Positions 21,243 to 30,769 are shown, counted from the stretch's first letter. The stretch is DNA of 64,000 bases from Maribacter caenipelagi (GCF_004364175.1 NZ_SNZW01000013.1:484629-548628), one strand, 5' to 3'. A program made the numbers and translations. Notes: generated from the letters alone by a model not told the origin.

Positions 21243-21653
21243 TTGGGAAAGATTCTTGCAATTGATTACGGAGAAAAACGAATTGGCTTAGCGGTTACCG
21301 ATGATATGAAAATGATAGCATTCGGATTAACGACTGTTGCCACTACCGAAATCTTCGAATATTTAACCGATTATATTTCCAAAGAAAAAGTGGAGACTAT
21401 TGTTGTTGGCGAGCCTAAACAAATGGATAATACCGCTTCTGAATCTGAAGAGCATATTGCTCCGTTCTTGATAACTTTGGCAGAGAAATTTCCTGCTATT
21501 CCTATTAAAAGGCATGACGAGCGGTTTACATCTAAAATGGCTTTTCAGACCATGTTAGATAGCGGATTAAAGAAGAAACAAAGAAAGAACAAAGCATTAA
21601 TCGATGAGATTAGTGCAACAATTATCTTACAATCATATTTAAGTATAGCTTGA
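21243..21653 (+). CDS. ruvX: Putative pre-16S rRNA nuclease / Holliday junction resolvase YqgF
   Basis: 136 aa. The family processes the 5' end of 16S rRNA in E. coli and has a RNase H-like fold. MGKILAIDYGEKRIGLAV holds the first catalytic Asp, VVGEPKQMDN follows, and RHDERFTSKMA and a C-terminal IDEISATIILQSYL complete the set. The start must be TTG at 21243: no in-frame ATG lies upstream, and the next Met is already past the catalytic DYG. It heads a plus-strand run with DUF1919, def and DUF5606 genes. Confidence 0.93.
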   Translation: MGKILAIDYGEKRIGLAVTDDMKMIAFGLTTVATTEIFEYLTDYISKEKVETIVVGEPKQMDNTASESEEHIAPFLITLAEKFPAIPIKRHDERFTSKMAFQTMLDSGLKKKQRKNKALIDEISATIILQSYLSIA

Positions 21654-21658
21654 ATTTT

Positions 21659-22333
21659 ATGTGGATAAGGGAGGAAATTTTTATAAAACGTAAACTAAGG
21701 CAAACTTTTAATTCTTATTACAGTAAAAGGGATATTACTAAATTAAAGAATAATAATTTTGTTTTAATTTCAAGAAACTGTTGGGGAGGTCAAGCATATC
21801 AATGGCTAGGGTTGCCTTATAATTCCCCCTTTATTGGGTTGTTTTTATATGGGCAATGTTATATGAAATTGCTACGTAATTTTGATTCTTATATGCAAAA
21901 GGAATTTATTGAAATTTCAAAATATGCAGATGCGTATAATAACCATCCAATTGCGCTTTTAGGAGATGTTGAAATACATTTTCAACATTATCAAAGTATT
22001 GATGAAGCCCAAGAAAAGTGGAACAGAAGAAAGCAAAGAATGTTAGAAATTTCTAAGGATAATTACTTTTTCACTATATGTGATCGAAGAGAAGTTTCTC
22101 CTTCAGATATCAAGGAGTTCCATGAAATGAGTTTCAAGAATAAACTTTCTTTTTCTTTTGATGAAATAGAGGGTTTAACTAACCACCAGCATATAAAGTT
22201 TAAAAGAGATCTAAGCAAGAATAACGGACGTCCGCCGAACGGAAAAAAAAGATTTAAGCTTAGCTTTTTGTATTTTGACCTTATTTATTGGTTAAATGAA
22301 GAAATTGTAATTAGAACTAGATTTAAAGATTAA
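21659..22333 (+). CDS. DUF1919 family protein (exopolysaccharide-associated)
   Basis: 224 aa from the ATG at 21659; an in-frame TTG at 21650 overlaps the ruvX stop and is less likely. NNFVLISRNCWGGQAYQWLG followed by YNSPFIGLFL is the hallmark of DUF1919 proteins, often encoded in exopolysaccharide or capsule loci and suspected glycan-modifying enzymes; the function is not proven. No signal peptide or membrane span. It sits between ruvX and def, which I would expect to be adjacent in flavobacteria, and two bases separate its stop from def. It may be an inserted cargo gene. Confidence 0.8.
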   Translation: MWIREEIFIKRKLRQTFNSYYSKRDITKLKNNNFVLISRNCWGGQAYQWLGLPYNSPFIGLFLYGQCYMKLLRNFDSYMQKEFIEISKYADAYNNHPIALLGDVEIHFQHYQSIDEAQEKWNRRKQRMLEISKDNYFFTICDRREVSPSDIKEFHEMSFKNKLSFSFDEIEGLTNHQHIKFKRDLSKNNGRPPNGKKRFKLSFLYFDLIYWLNEEIVIRTRFKD

Positions 22334-22335
22334 AA

Positions 22336-22926
22336 ATGATTTTACCTATAATTGCATACGGTGACCCCGTATTAAGAAAAGTTGCGGATGATATTGATAA
22401 AGACCATCCAAAACTGAATGATTTGCTGGCTAACATGTGGGAGACCATGTATAATGCTAGTGGTGTTGGGCTTGCGGCTCCACAAATAGGATTGCCAGTT
22501 CGTATATTTTTGGTAGATACTACCCCCTTTTCTGGTGATGAAGATTTGACTGAAGAAGAACAAAAACAGTTAGACGGCTTTAAACAAGTATTTATTAATG
22601 CTACTATAGAGGAAGAAACAGGTGAAGAATGGGCTTTTAACGAAGGTTGTTTAAGTATACCCGATGTTCGCGAAGATGTTAGCAGAAAAGGAACGATAAA
22701 AATCACCTATTTAGATGAGAATTTTAAAGAGCATGTAAAAACCTTTGATGGTTTATTGGCTCGTGTAATTCAACACGAATATGATCATATTGAAGGTGTC
22801 TTGTTTACAGATAAATTATCTGCACTAAAAAAGAGAATGTTGAAAGGAAGATTAACTAATATTTCTAAAGGAAAGATTAGTGTAGACTATCGCATGAAAT
22901 TTCCTGCGATGAAAAAAGGACGTTAA
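22336..22926 (+). CDS. def: Peptide deformylase
   Basis: 196 aa. It removes the N-formyl group from nascent proteins using a metal ion. All three family motifs are intact: GVGLAAPQIG, EGCLSIP with the metal-ligand Cys, and QHEYDHIEGVLF with the two His ligands and catalytic Glu. The internal loop rich in acidic residues (FSGDEDLTEEEQKQLDG) is usual in Bacteroidota enzymes. It begins two bases after the DUF1919 stop and is followed by the DUF5606 gene after 61 bp. Confidence 0.97.
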   Translation: MILPIIAYGDPVLRKVADDIDKDHPKLNDLLANMWETMYNASGVGLAAPQIGLPVRIFLVDTTPFSGDEDLTEEEQKQLDGFKQVFINATIEEETGEEWAFNEGCLSIPDVREDVSRKGTIKITYLDENFKEHVKTFDGLLARVIQHEYDHIEGVLFTDKLSALKKRMLKGRLTNISKGKISVDYRMKFPAMKKGR

Positions 22927-22987
22927 AATGCCTTTATTATTAATAGAAAAGTGTAATATTTGTCCACTTAAAATTTTAAAATAGTTT

Positions 22988-23416
22988 ATGAGGTTAGAGA
23001 AAATTTTATCAGTTGCAGGGAAACCAGGTTTATATAAATTGATTACGCAAACTAGAACAGGTTTTGTAGCTGAGTCTTTATTAGATGGAAAAAGAATAAC
23101 AGTAAGCTTACGTAGTAGCGTTAGCGTATTGTCTGAAATAGCTATTTATACACTTGAGGAAGAAGTCCCTTTAAGAGATGTGTTCAAGAAAATACAAGAG
23201 AAGGAAAATGGTGGTAAAACATCAATCGGTCATAAAGAAGAGAAAATTAAATTAGAAGAATACTTTTTTGAAGTACTACCTGACTACGATGAAGATCGTG
23301 TTTATGTAAGTGATATTAAAAAGGTTATTCAATGGTATAATATTTTAACTGAAAATAAGATTACCGACTTTTCAAGTGAAGAAGTTGAAAATGAAGAAGC
23401 TACCAAAGAAGAATAG
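22988..23416 (+). CDS. DUF5606 family protein
   Basis: 142 aa, soluble. MRLEKILSVAGKPGLYKLI with the following GFVAESLLDGKRITVSLRS is characteristic of DUF5606, a small family largely confined to Bacteroidota and usually beside def. The fold suggests a Tudor/SH3-like N-terminal domain and a helical C-terminal half; the function is unknown. The last 20 residues are acidic. A strong intrinsic terminator follows directly, so this is the end of the ruvX-def unit. Confidence 0.85.
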   Translation: MRLEKILSVAGKPGLYKLITQTRTGFVAESLLDGKRITVSLRSSVSVLSEIAIYTLEEEVPLRDVFKKIQEKENGGKTSIGHKEEKIKLEEYFFEVLPDYDEDRVYVSDIKKVIQWYNILTENKITDFSSEEVENEEATKEE

Positions 23417-23439
23417 TCTAACTCTTATAATATAAATAT

Positions 23440-23466
23440 AAAAAGCCCTTTTAGGGCTTTTTTTTT
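23440..23466 (+). terminator. Intrinsic terminator after DUF5606 gene
   Basis: AAAAAGCCCT, a TTT loop, AGGGCTTTTT and a continued T run. Classic rho-independent form, 24 bp past the stop. Confidence 0.9.
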
Positions 23467-23637
23467 GTTCAAAAATCAATGGTAAAGCAATTTCAATTAA
23501 TTACATAAGCTGCTCATCTACAGTTTTTTGTCATTCATCTATACCTTTCTCTTATACAACTAGTATCAATTGAATTAAGATATTAAATGCTGCAAATTTG
23601 TGGTATAGCTAAATAGTCTAAACAAAATTTGAGTGTT

Positions 23638-24726
23638 ATGAATGTAAATCATTTTGAAATTGATTGTGAATTGAAAAGTGCTTTTTTCGAAAATGCATAT
23701 TCGCCTTTCGTGATTTTAGACAGAGAAATGAATTTTGTTGATATAAACCAAGCTAGTGTAGATACGATTGGTATTGAAAAAGAAAATTTTATAGGAAAAA
23801 ACATTCTTGACATATTCCCATATTTAGAGGGTACAAAGAGATATGATGATTATAAAAATGTAATAGAAACAGGTGTGCCAATTGGCTTTGACGAACTGTT
23901 CTTCAAAGGTGAATTTTCAGAATATACCTTTATGATTAGGGCTTTTAAAATTGGAGATCACCTTGGTATAACAACACTTGATGTAACCAATGTAATTGAT
24001 ACGGTTCAAAAATTAAAAACTACTAAGGCTTCATTAGTAGAAGTCAATGAAAATCTAAAAAAGAAAAATCAAGAGTTAGAAGATTTTTCATTTGTAGCAG
24101 CTCATGATCTAAGAGCCCCGCTAACCAATTTAAAGAGTCTATTGCGAATGGCTTTAGAATCTAATCTTCCCGCTAATGAAGTTATGCCTATCGTTGAAAA
24201 AATGAATGTGGTCACCAAAGTAATGTGTGATAAGATTACTGCTTTAAATATGGTGATTGCTACAAAAGCTAATTTTGGCGCACCTAAAACAACGTTAGAG
24301 TTTTCAGATGTTATCGGTAAATTAAAAACTAGTTATTCTAAGGAAATTATAGAATGTAGAACAATCATAAAAGAAGATTACTCAGCATGCCCTTCAATTA
24401 ATTATAACAAGTTACAATTAGAGACGATTCTTCAAACCCTTATTTCAAACGCTCTTCAGTATAGGCATCCTAAAAGAAAACTGAACATAAAAATTGAAAC
24501 AAAAGAAGTCAATGGCAAAGTTCAATTGTCGTTCAGAGATAACGGACTAGGTTTTGAACAGGAATTTTCTGATAAAATTTTCAGCTTATTTAAACGCTTA
24601 CATACGCATGTAGATGGTTTAGGTGTCGCACTGTACATCATGAAAACTATCATCGGTGAAAACTGTGGCGAAATTGATGTAACAAGTCAAGTAAATAAAG
24701 GAACAGAGTTTATCATAATTTTTTAA
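23638..24726 (+). CDS. PAS-domain sensor histidine kinase, cytoplasmic
   Basis: 362 aa from the ATG at 23638; a TTG at 23629 is possible. A PAS domain occupies about residues 15-120 (AYSPFVILDREMNFVDINQA). A short coiled coil leads to the HisKA H-box FVAAHDLRAPLTNLKSL with the phospho-acceptor His, then an HATPase domain with N-box ISNALQYRHP, FRDNGLGFE and a variant G2 box GLGVALYIMK. There are no transmembrane segments, so it senses an internal signal. The receiver gene 34 bp downstream is the likely partner. Confidence 0.9.
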   Translation: MNVNHFEIDCELKSAFFENAYSPFVILDREMNFVDINQASVDTIGIEKENFIGKNILDIFPYLEGTKRYDDYKNVIETGVPIGFDELFFKGEFSEYTFMIRAFKIGDHLGITTLDVTNVIDTVQKLKTTKASLVEVNENLKKKNQELEDFSFVAAHDLRAPLTNLKSLLRMALESNLPANEVMPIVEKMNVVTKVMCDKITALNMVIATKANFGAPKTTLEFSDVIGKLKTSYSKEIIECRTIIKEDYSACPSINYNKLQLETILQTLISNALQYRHPKRKLNIKIETKEVNGKVQLSFRDNGLGFEQEFSDKIFSLFKRLHTHVDGLGVALYIMKTIIGENCGEIDVTSQVNKGTEFIIIF

Positions 24727-24760
24727 ATAAATAATCACAACCATAATAAAACTCCGCAAA

Positions 24761-25147
24761 ATGATACGAATATTAATAATTGAAGACGACGAGGTAACGA
24801 ACTTTATAGCTAAAACAAACCTAGAGAAATTTGGATATAAAAACATTACCATCGCCTTAAACGGTCAATTAGGACTTGATTATTTACAAACCAATACCTG
24901 TCCTGATATAATTCTTTTGGATATCAATATGCCTGTTTTAGACGGATGGGATTTTCTTGATAAGGTAAACGAATTGAATCTATGTTCAGATATACCTGTT
25001 GTTATAACTACATCTTCATTTAGGGATGATGATAAATTAAAGGCAGATGGTTATCATAATATTATAGAGTATTTAGAAAAACCTATAAACTTTCAGCATT
25101 TAAATACTGTTCTGGCTAAGTTAAAATCGAAAAAAATTGAGTTGTAA
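24761..25147 (+). CDS. Single-domain response regulator (CheY-like)
   Basis: 128 aa, receiver domain only. Acidic pocket IIEDDE at the start, phospho-acceptor Asp in IILLDINMPVLDGWDF, Thr in VVITTSS, and the Lys in EYLEKPI are all present. No DNA-binding output domain follows. The gene lies directly behind the PAS kinase gene and ends at a strong terminator, so the two form a compact two-component pair. This receiver subtype, with a CPDIILLDINMP core, is abundant in Bacteroidota and its downstream target is generally unknown. Confidence 0.93.
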   Translation: MIRILIIEDDEVTNFIAKTNLEKFGYKNITIALNGQLGLDYLQTNTCPDIILLDINMPVLDGWDFLDKVNELNLCSDIPVVITTSSFRDDDKLKADGYHNIIEYLEKPINFQHLNTVLAKLKSKKIEL

Positions 25148-25149
25148 TT

Positions 25150-25183
25150 AAAAATCCTTGATTTTATAAATCAAGGATTTTTG
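25150..25183. terminator. Intrinsic terminator between convergent genes
   Basis: Perfect 15-bp stem (AAAAATCCTTGATTT and complement) with a 3-nt loop, flanked by A and T tracts. It lies between the receiver gene and the GH20 gene and could serve both strands. Confidence 0.88.
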
Positions 25184-25200
25184 TTATGTAGTGTAATTAC

Positions 25201-26811
25201 TTAGTCTTTTTTTATGATCTCATAAGTGTAATTGCTCTTTTTCCAATCTATCAGTTTAGAGGGGTAGTACTTGACATCCATTCTATCTAAAAATGGCGCT
25301 TGGTCTGCTAATCGTACTTTGTAATTTTCCCAATCTCTATTTTCTTTAATACTCCAGCTTAATTCAGAATAACCAATAATTCTTGGAAAAGCTAAATACT
25401 CAAGCTCGTCTATATTGCTAATGGTTTCAGACCAAAGTGGTGCTTCGACACCTAAAATGTTTTCCATTGGTATGCCATATTCTTCAGGTGTCCAGATGTA
25501 TGCGGTATCTACAGGTATGTAAGCAGCCCAGTGAAGTCCAAACTTAGATAAGGTGTCATATTCCATATCTAAATATGCCTTCTTCGCCGGAGAAACGATA
25601 ATTTGCATTCCCTTATCAACTGCTTTTTTAGCATTCTCTTCGCTTGCCCACCATTGAGAAATTGAGGTTGAATCTACGTCGGCAATAGCAACTTCGTCCC
25701 AACCGATCATACGCTTACCATGTTTCTGTACTATTTTCTCAACCTTATTAATGAAGTAGATGTAGTCTTTCTTTTTGGTAACGTGACTTTCATCTCCGCC
25801 TACATGAAAATATGGACCGGGAGTGATAGCAGAGATTTCTCTTACTACATCATCTATAAAAGCATAAACAGTATCTTTATGAGTATCAAAGGTGCTGAAA
25901 CCAACGCGCATGCCTTCGTATAGTTTAGGCGTTTTGCCGTTACCATTCAAGAAGGGGTAAGATACAGATGCTGCATTGGTATGGCCGGGCATATCAATTT
26001 CAGGTATAATGGTCATATATCTTTCGGCTGCATATCGAACTATTTCTTTATAATCTTCTTGGGTGTAGAATCCGCCAGATTCGCCACCTACTTCGGTGCT
26101 ACCGCCAACTTCGGTAAGTTTAGGCCACGATTTTATTTCAATTCTCCAGCCTTGATCGTCACTTAAATGTAGATGAAGCACATTTATTTTATAATAAGAT
26201 AGCAGGTCAATATACTTTTTAACATCGTCAACACTAAAAAAGTGCCGTGCTACATCTAACATAGAACCTCTATATGCAAAATTAGGGTTGTCGGTAATTT
26301 TACCCGTAGGTACAGGCCATATTTTCTGCAATGCCAAAGTATCGTTGCTTTCTAAAGGTACTAATTGTCTTAAAGTTTGTATGCCCCTAAAAGCACCTTC
26401 TGCAGTGTTAGAGTTTATAATGATTGAATCTTGATTAATGTATAATTGATATGCCTCTGGTGAATCTAATGCTGTGCTATCACTTTGGTTAATGTATATT
26501 ACCCGCTCTACTGTATTTGCACCTTCACTGTTTACCGGTATGCTCAGGTTAATTTTATCTTTTATTTTGTCTGCTAAAAAAGTACCTACTTCTTCAAAAC
26601 CTGTAGCATCTTTAGAGGTGTAAATTGCCGTGAACTGGTCTAACGCAAAAGCAGAATTTGTCGGTATCGTTTTTAAAGGCTTAGGTATTAAGCTAGCTTT
26701 AGATAAATCGGTTGTTGGCATTTTAATGCGCTCTTTCTTCTCTTCGCCACAAGCAATTAATAGTAGGGTTATGCTTGCAAAAAATAGACTTCGAATACAA
26801 AAGGTCTTCAT
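25201..26811 (-). CDS. GH20 beta-N-acetylhexosaminidase, lipoprotein
   Basis: 536 aa. The N-terminus is a lipoprotein signal (TLLLIACGEEKK, Cys as lipidation site). An N-terminal GH20b-like domain (about 35-165) precedes the catalytic barrel, which starts at YRGSMLDVARHFFSVDDV. VLHLHLSDDQGWRIEI and the catalytic Asp-Glu pair in FHVGGDESHV are intact. It cleaves terminal N-acetylglucosamine or N-acetylgalactosamine from glycans such as chitin oligomers or glycoproteins, at the cell surface or in the periplasm. It closes a minus-strand run of hydrolase genes that starts at 29130; no SusC/SusD pair is visible in the window. Confidence 0.95.
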   Translation of the reverse strand: MKTFCIRSLFFASITLLLIACGEEKKERIKMPTTDLSKASLIPKPLKTIPTNSAFALDQFTAIYTSKDATGFEEVGTFLADKIKDKINLSIPVNSEGANTVERVIYINQSDSTALDSPEAYQLYINQDSIIINSNTAEGAFRGIQTLRQLVPLESNDTLALQKIWPVPTGKITDNPNFAYRGSMLDVARHFFSVDDVKKYIDLLSYYKINVLHLHLSDDQGWRIEIKSWPKLTEVGGSTEVGGESGGFYTQEDYKEIVRYAAERYMTIIPEIDMPGHTNAASVSYPFLNGNGKTPKLYEGMRVGFSTFDTHKDTVYAFIDDVVREISAITPGPYFHVGGDESHVTKKKDYIYFINKVEKIVQKHGKRMIGWDEVAIADVDSTSISQWWASEENAKKAVDKGMQIIVSPAKKAYLDMEYDTLSKFGLHWAAYIPVDTAYIWTPEEYGIPMENILGVEAPLWSETISNIDELEYLAFPRIIGYSELSWSIKENRDWENYKVRLADQAPFLDRMDVKYYPSKLIDWKKSNYTYEIIKKD

Positions 26812-26823
26812 TATGTAGGGTAA

Positions 26824-27492
26824 TTAAGGTTGGTTAACTAAATCTTTTATGGCTTCAAACCAAATATCGTAACCTTTTTGGTTCATATGAAGACCATCTT
26901 CAATAAAAATATCGGTTTTTAACTTTCGCTTGTTCAACATAGGTTTCCAAACGTCTACGTAGTACAACTGTGGGTCGTTTTTGGTAAAACGTTCCATTTT
27001 TCTATTCAACCGCTTATATTTTCCTCGAATCTTCCATCTGCTAATACTTGGTTTTGCCGCTATTAATATAACCTCAGTGGCAGGATTTTTAGATTTTATT
27101 CGACGGATGATCTCTGCCGTCGTATCAAGAACATCGGTAGGTCTTTTTTTAGCCCATAAATCATTATCACCTTCATAGATAAATACTTTTTTTGGGTTAT
27201 AGGATAAAATCAATTCATCTGTAAATAACAATAAGTCTGAAGCTTGCGAGCCGCCAAAACCACTATTTACAATTTGATGATTAGGAAATTCTTGTTCTAA
27301 CTTTTTCCATAATCGTACGCTAGAACTACCTGTAAAAACAATGGTCTCTTTATTTGAGTCCCAAATGCTGTCGTATTTAGTAGTAATATCTTTTACTTCA
27401 TTCGTAAAAGCATTTTCTGCTTGTGCGAAACTTGCAGTTGATAGTAAAAAGGTACAAAATGTAATAGTTACAATTGAGTTCAAACTTTTCAT
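26824..27492 (-). CDS. Secreted SGNH/GDSL hydrolase
   Basis: 222 aa with a signal peptide (ending ASFAQA, about residue 25). SGNH blocks are in order: FTGSSSVRLW with the nucleophile Ser, NSGFGGSQASD, YEGDNDLW with the oxyanion Asn, and EDGLHMNQKGY with Asp and His. Such enzymes are typically acetyl-esterases or lipases acting on glycans. Its place between GH20 and an alpha/beta esterase suggests deacetylation of sugars. It is 12 bp from the GH20 start and 19 bp from the esterase stop, so probably one operon. Confidence 0.88.
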   Translation of the reverse strand: MKSLNSIVTITFCTFLLSTASFAQAENAFTNEVKDITTKYDSIWDSNKETIVFTGSSSVRLWKKLEQEFPNHQIVNSGFGGSQASDLLLFTDELILSYNPKKVFIYEGDNDLWAKKRPTDVLDTTAEIIRRIKSKNPATEVILIAAKPSISRWKIRGKYKRLNRKMERFTKNDPQLYYVDVWKPMLNKRKLKTDIFIEDGLHMNQKGYDIWFEAIKDLVNQP

Positions 27493-27511
27493 TTGGTTAG
27501 TTGAAGATGTA

Positions 27512-28387
27512 TTATTTATTCGCGGCTACTGTAAAACCTTCGGTTAATGCCCATTGGTAAAATTGGGATATCCAATCATCTGATGCTAGATTTTGAGTTT
27601 TCATGCCAAAACCGTGTCCTCCTTTAGAGTACATATGCATCCCGGTTATCTTTCCATTTGTCAACCATGTCGAATATAAATCTGTACTTGGCATTGCTAA
27701 TCCTAATGGATCATCCGAAGCACATATAACCAACATTGGTGGCGCATCTTCTGGTACTGAATAATCACCTAAAACGGTCATCCAAGGGTAAACAGGTACT
27801 ATAAAATTTGGTTTATTTGCTGCATTATAGTTGAATGTTACGCCCATGGTTACGGCACCGCCCGCAGAAAAGCCCATAAAACCAATTTTATTTGGGTCTA
27901 AATTCATTTCGGTTGCGTTGGTTCTTACGTATGTAATGGCTGAAAGGCCATCTGAAATGGACAGTGGTAAAACGGGAGTAACCCTTTCTCCGATCTTCGC
28001 TGGGTTATTGACGCTTTCATCAGATATTTCTTGTATGCCGTCAATGCCAGTGGGTACCAATCTATATTTTAAAACGAAAGCGGTAATTCCTTTTTTATTT
28101 AGCCATTTTGCAACATCTCGACCTTCACTTTCTATACTTAAACCATATAGTCCGCCGCCAGGGGCAACAATAACACTTGTGCCATTTGGCTGGTCTGCTT
28201 CAAAAACTTCTAATCTAGGTATAGCTACGTTGGTTACTACCTTTGTTTCCCAAATATCTGAGTAATATTCTTTCTCGGCTGTTGGCCAATTTACATTTGG
28301 TTCAGAATCAAATGGTAAGTCTACCATTTTTTGGGCAGGTACATTCATAGAGGTAAGAATACAGGTAAGTAGAATTAGACGTTTCAT
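27512..28387 (-). CDS. Secreted alpha/beta hydrolase (carbohydrate esterase-like)
   Basis: 291 aa with a signal peptide (LLTCILTSMNVPAQ). The oxyanion region VIVAPGGGLYGLS and nucleophile elbow GFSAGGAVTMG are plain. The acid CASDDPLG and His in SKGGHGFGMK complete the triad. The family is annotated as xylan/acetyl-xylan esterase or BD-FAE-like, and its members remove acyl groups from polysaccharides. The cofactor-free fold and the operon with GH20 and SGNH genes support a role in glycan trimming; the substrate is not certain. Confidence 0.88.
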   Translation of the reverse strand: MKRLILLTCILTSMNVPAQKMVDLPFDSEPNVNWPTAEKEYYSDIWETKVVTNVAIPRLEVFEADQPNGTSVIVAPGGGLYGLSIESEGRDVAKWLNKKGITAFVLKYRLVPTGIDGIQEISDESVNNPAKIGERVTPVLPLSISDGLSAITYVRTNATEMNLDPNKIGFMGFSAGGAVTMGVTFNYNAANKPNFIVPVYPWMTVLGDYSVPEDAPPMLVICASDDPLGLAMPSTDLYSTWLTNGKITGMHMYSKGGHGFGMKTQNLASDDWISQFYQWALTEGFTVAANK

Positions 28388-28401
28388 AATTAATAATTTT
28401 A

Positions 28402-29130
28402 TTAAATGGTTTCAATGAGTATAAATACTAAGGCAGCTAAAACTCCGCCAATTATAGGTCCAACTATTGGAACCCATGCATAACCCCAATTACTATTTCC
28501 TTTGTTTTTTATTGGAAGAATAGCGTGTAATAAACGAGGGCCGAAATCACGAGCAGGATTTATTGCATAACCCGTTGGACCGCCCAACCCAAAACCAATA
28601 CCCATTACCAATAATGCAACAGGTAGTGCATCTAAAGACCCTAGAGAAATCGCATTTTCGCCCATGGTGCCGCCAGCAATAAAAAATACGCCGAATACAA
28701 GAGCGAATGCTCCAATAATTTCAGTCATTAAGTTCCAAAATGGACTCTTAATAGCTGGTGAAGTGGAGAAGGTGGCTAAAATTGCATCGGTGTCTTCGGT
28801 AGCTTCGTATTGTTTTTTATAATTGAGCCATACTAAAAAGTTACCCATCATAGCACCTAAAATTTGTGCGACAACATAACCTGGTACTAGTGCCCAAGAA
28901 AATTTTCCGGCAACGGCAAGTGCAACGGTTACTGCTGGGTTTAGATGAGCTCCACTGGCATCGGCTGAAATAAATACCCCAATAAATACGGCAATACCCC
29001 ATGCAATAGAAATTCCTGTCCAGCCGGCGTCACTACCTTTTGTGCCTTTTAAAACAAGGTTGGCAACAATGCCATTTCCTATTAAAATTAACATAGCAGT
29101 GCCAATAAATTCAAAAATATATGTAATCAT
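28402..29130 (-). CDS. MIP-family channel, aquaglyceroporin (GlpF-like)
   Basis: 242 aa with about six membrane helices and two re-entrant loops. Both NPA motifs are present: AHLNPAVTVALA in the first half and AINPARDFGPRLL in the second. The Asp after NPAR is the mark of glycerol-conducting members rather than strict water channels. It transports glycerol or similar small polyols across the inner membrane. It is first in the minus-strand block with the esterase, SGNH and GH20 genes. A glycerol kinase gene, its usual partner, is not in the window. Confidence 0.92.
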   Translation of the reverse strand: MITYIFEFIGTAMLILIGNGIVANLVLKGTKGSDAGWTGISIAWGIAVFIGVFISADASGAHLNPAVTVALAVAGKFSWALVPGYVVAQILGAMMGNFLVWLNYKKQYEATEDTDAILATFSTSPAIKSPFWNLMTEIIGAFALVFGVFFIAGGTMGENAISLGSLDALPVALLVMGIGFGLGGPTGYAINPARDFGPRLLHAILPIKNKGNSNWGYAWVPIVGPIIGGVLAALVFILIETI

Positions 29131-29391
29131 AGTTTGGTTGGGTTTTAAGTGGTTTAAGATAAAGAAAATCGAGGAATTATGAAGAATTAAAACCCTTTGT
29201 TGAGTAGTTGATAATTATAAGTATGTAATTATATGAATTTCAATATAATGTCTATAAAAATTTATTCGTAAACTTTCAGAAGTATCGGTATTTAGATAAA
29301 TATTTATAGAACCTAATGCGCGGTGCTAGCAACATATTATAAAATTGTTTTGCTTATCTTCAATGTAGGATTAACCGATTTTAATATTTTC

Positions 29392-29856
29392 ATGAAAAAA
29401 TATACCTATTATCTTTTTACTTGTCTAGTTCTAGTTTTTATAAGTTGCTCATCTGATGACAGCGAAACTGCAACTGACGATAGTGCCTTGGTCATAGGTA
29501 CGTATAGCTTGAGCGAAATAAATGTGAATGTCGCCCAAGATGTTGATGAAGACGGTACTGCTTCGAATAATATGTTAGATGAGCTCGATTGTTTAAACGG
29601 TACGTTAACCATTAATGCAGACGGTACTTGGGATCTTGATTTAGTAGAACTAGATATTACTAGTGTAACCGGCGATTTTTATGCTATTCGTTGCGGTAGA
29701 ACTAATAACTTCACCGGTAAGTGGACTTTTCAAAGTAGCGTACTTGACCTAAACGCATCTAATTTTAGTGCGATGGTTTTAAATTCATCTGTGTTGATCG
29801 AGGGCGTAAACGAAGACTTACCAGGTGTGTTAAACAGGAAATTTGTAAAACAATAA
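29392..29856 (+). CDS. Lipocalin-like lipoprotein, hypothetical
   Basis: 154 aa from ATG 29392; a longer GTG-started frame from 29323 only adds a non-signal-like lead. The N-terminus is a lipoprotein signal, YLFTCLVLVFISCSSDDSE, with Cys then acidic residues. The rest is predicted beta-rich: IGTYSLSEI, CLNGTLTINADGTWDLD, GKWTFQSSVLDL. That pattern (G-x-W/Y openings, DGTW turns, strand pairs) fits the lipocalin-like domains of Bacteroidota lipoproteins, ligand unknown. It is monocistronic and stops 3 bp from the end of a convergent SMP-30 gene. Confidence 0.7.
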   Translation: MKKYTYYLFTCLVLVFISCSSDDSETATDDSALVIGTYSLSEINVNVAQDVDEDGTASNNMLDELDCLNGTLTINADGTWDLDLVELDITSVTGDFYAIRCGRTNNFTGKWTFQSSVLDLNASNFSAMVLNSSVLIEGVNEDLPGVLNRKFVKQ

Positions 29857-29858
29857 TT

Positions 29859-30761
29859 CTAATATCTAACACCACGTACATTCATTTGCAAGGTGTACAC
29901 CGAACCCATTGCAGTAATAAATAATACATCTTGCTTTTTGCCACCAAACGTAACGTTGGCTGTCCAGTCTTCATTAATCGGAATATTCTTTAATAGTTCG
30001 CCTTTTGAACTGAAGATGGTAACACCGTCACCGGTTAAGTAGATATTTCCTTTATTGTCAATTGTCATGCCGTCTGAACCCATGTCTGTAAAAAGTTTGC
30101 GGTCACTTAATGTGCCATCCTTTTGAATGGAGTAGGAGTATGTTTTTTTGTTACCTATATCTGCAACGTATAGTAATTTTCCGTCTGGTGTGCCAATAAT
30201 TCCGTTAGGTTGGGTTAGCCCTTTTGCTACTATTGTAATGTTTTTTAAACCTGGTGAAATGTAGTAGACATTTTTTTCTTTGATGTCAGCTTCGGTCCTT
30301 GTCCAATATTCTCTTTGGTAGTAAGGATCTGTAAAATATATTCCACCTTTTGTATCAACCCAAATATCATTTGGTCCGTTTAATTTTTTACCTTCAAAAT
30401 CTGTGATCAGGGTATCTATTTCACCCGTTTTATGAATTCTCCATAATTCATTTTTATCATCGGCTGCAGCCAGTAAATTTTCATTATTGTCGAAGTATAA
30501 ACCATTCGCCCTACCTGATGATTCCATAAAAGTGCTTATAGAATTATCAGCGTGGTTCCATTTTAGAATCTTATTATTTGGCTGATCGGTGAAATATACA
30601 TCACCATTTTTGTCTGAAGCAGGCCCTTCGGTAAAGCTGAAATTATTAGCAATCTGTACAAGTTCAGAGCCATCGGTAATCAATGCCTTTTGCTGAGTTT
30701 TACAAGAAACTATTGTTGACAATAGTAGGGATGTGAAAATTAATCGATTATAAAATTTCAT
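29859..30761 (-). CDS. SMP-30/gluconolactonase-like lipoprotein
   Basis: 300 aa with lipoprotein signal SLLLSTIVSCKTQQKA. A six-bladed propeller of the SMP-30/LRE type follows: NNFSFTEGPASDKNGDVYFT at the start with the metal-ligand Glu, NGPNDIWVDTKGGIYFTDPY, TQPNGIIGTPDGKLLYVADI, and MGSDGMTIDNKGNIYLT. Members hydrolyse sugar lactones or related esters with a divalent cation. The next gene upstream, 8 bp away, encodes a sugar isomerase, which fits sugar oxidation or rearrangement in the cell envelope. Confidence 0.9.
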   Translation of the reverse strand: MKFYNRLIFTSLLLSTIVSCKTQQKALITDGSELVQIANNFSFTEGPASDKNGDVYFTDQPNNKILKWNHADNSISTFMESSGRANGLYFDNNENLLAAADDKNELWRIHKTGEIDTLITDFEGKKLNGPNDIWVDTKGGIYFTDPYYQREYWTRTEADIKEKNVYYISPGLKNITIVAKGLTQPNGIIGTPDGKLLYVADIGNKKTYSYSIQKDGTLSDRKLFTDMGSDGMTIDNKGNIYLTGDGVTIFSSKGELLKNIPINEDWTANVTFGGKKQDVLFITAMGSVYTLQMNVRGVRY

Positions 30762-30769
30762 ATATGTGG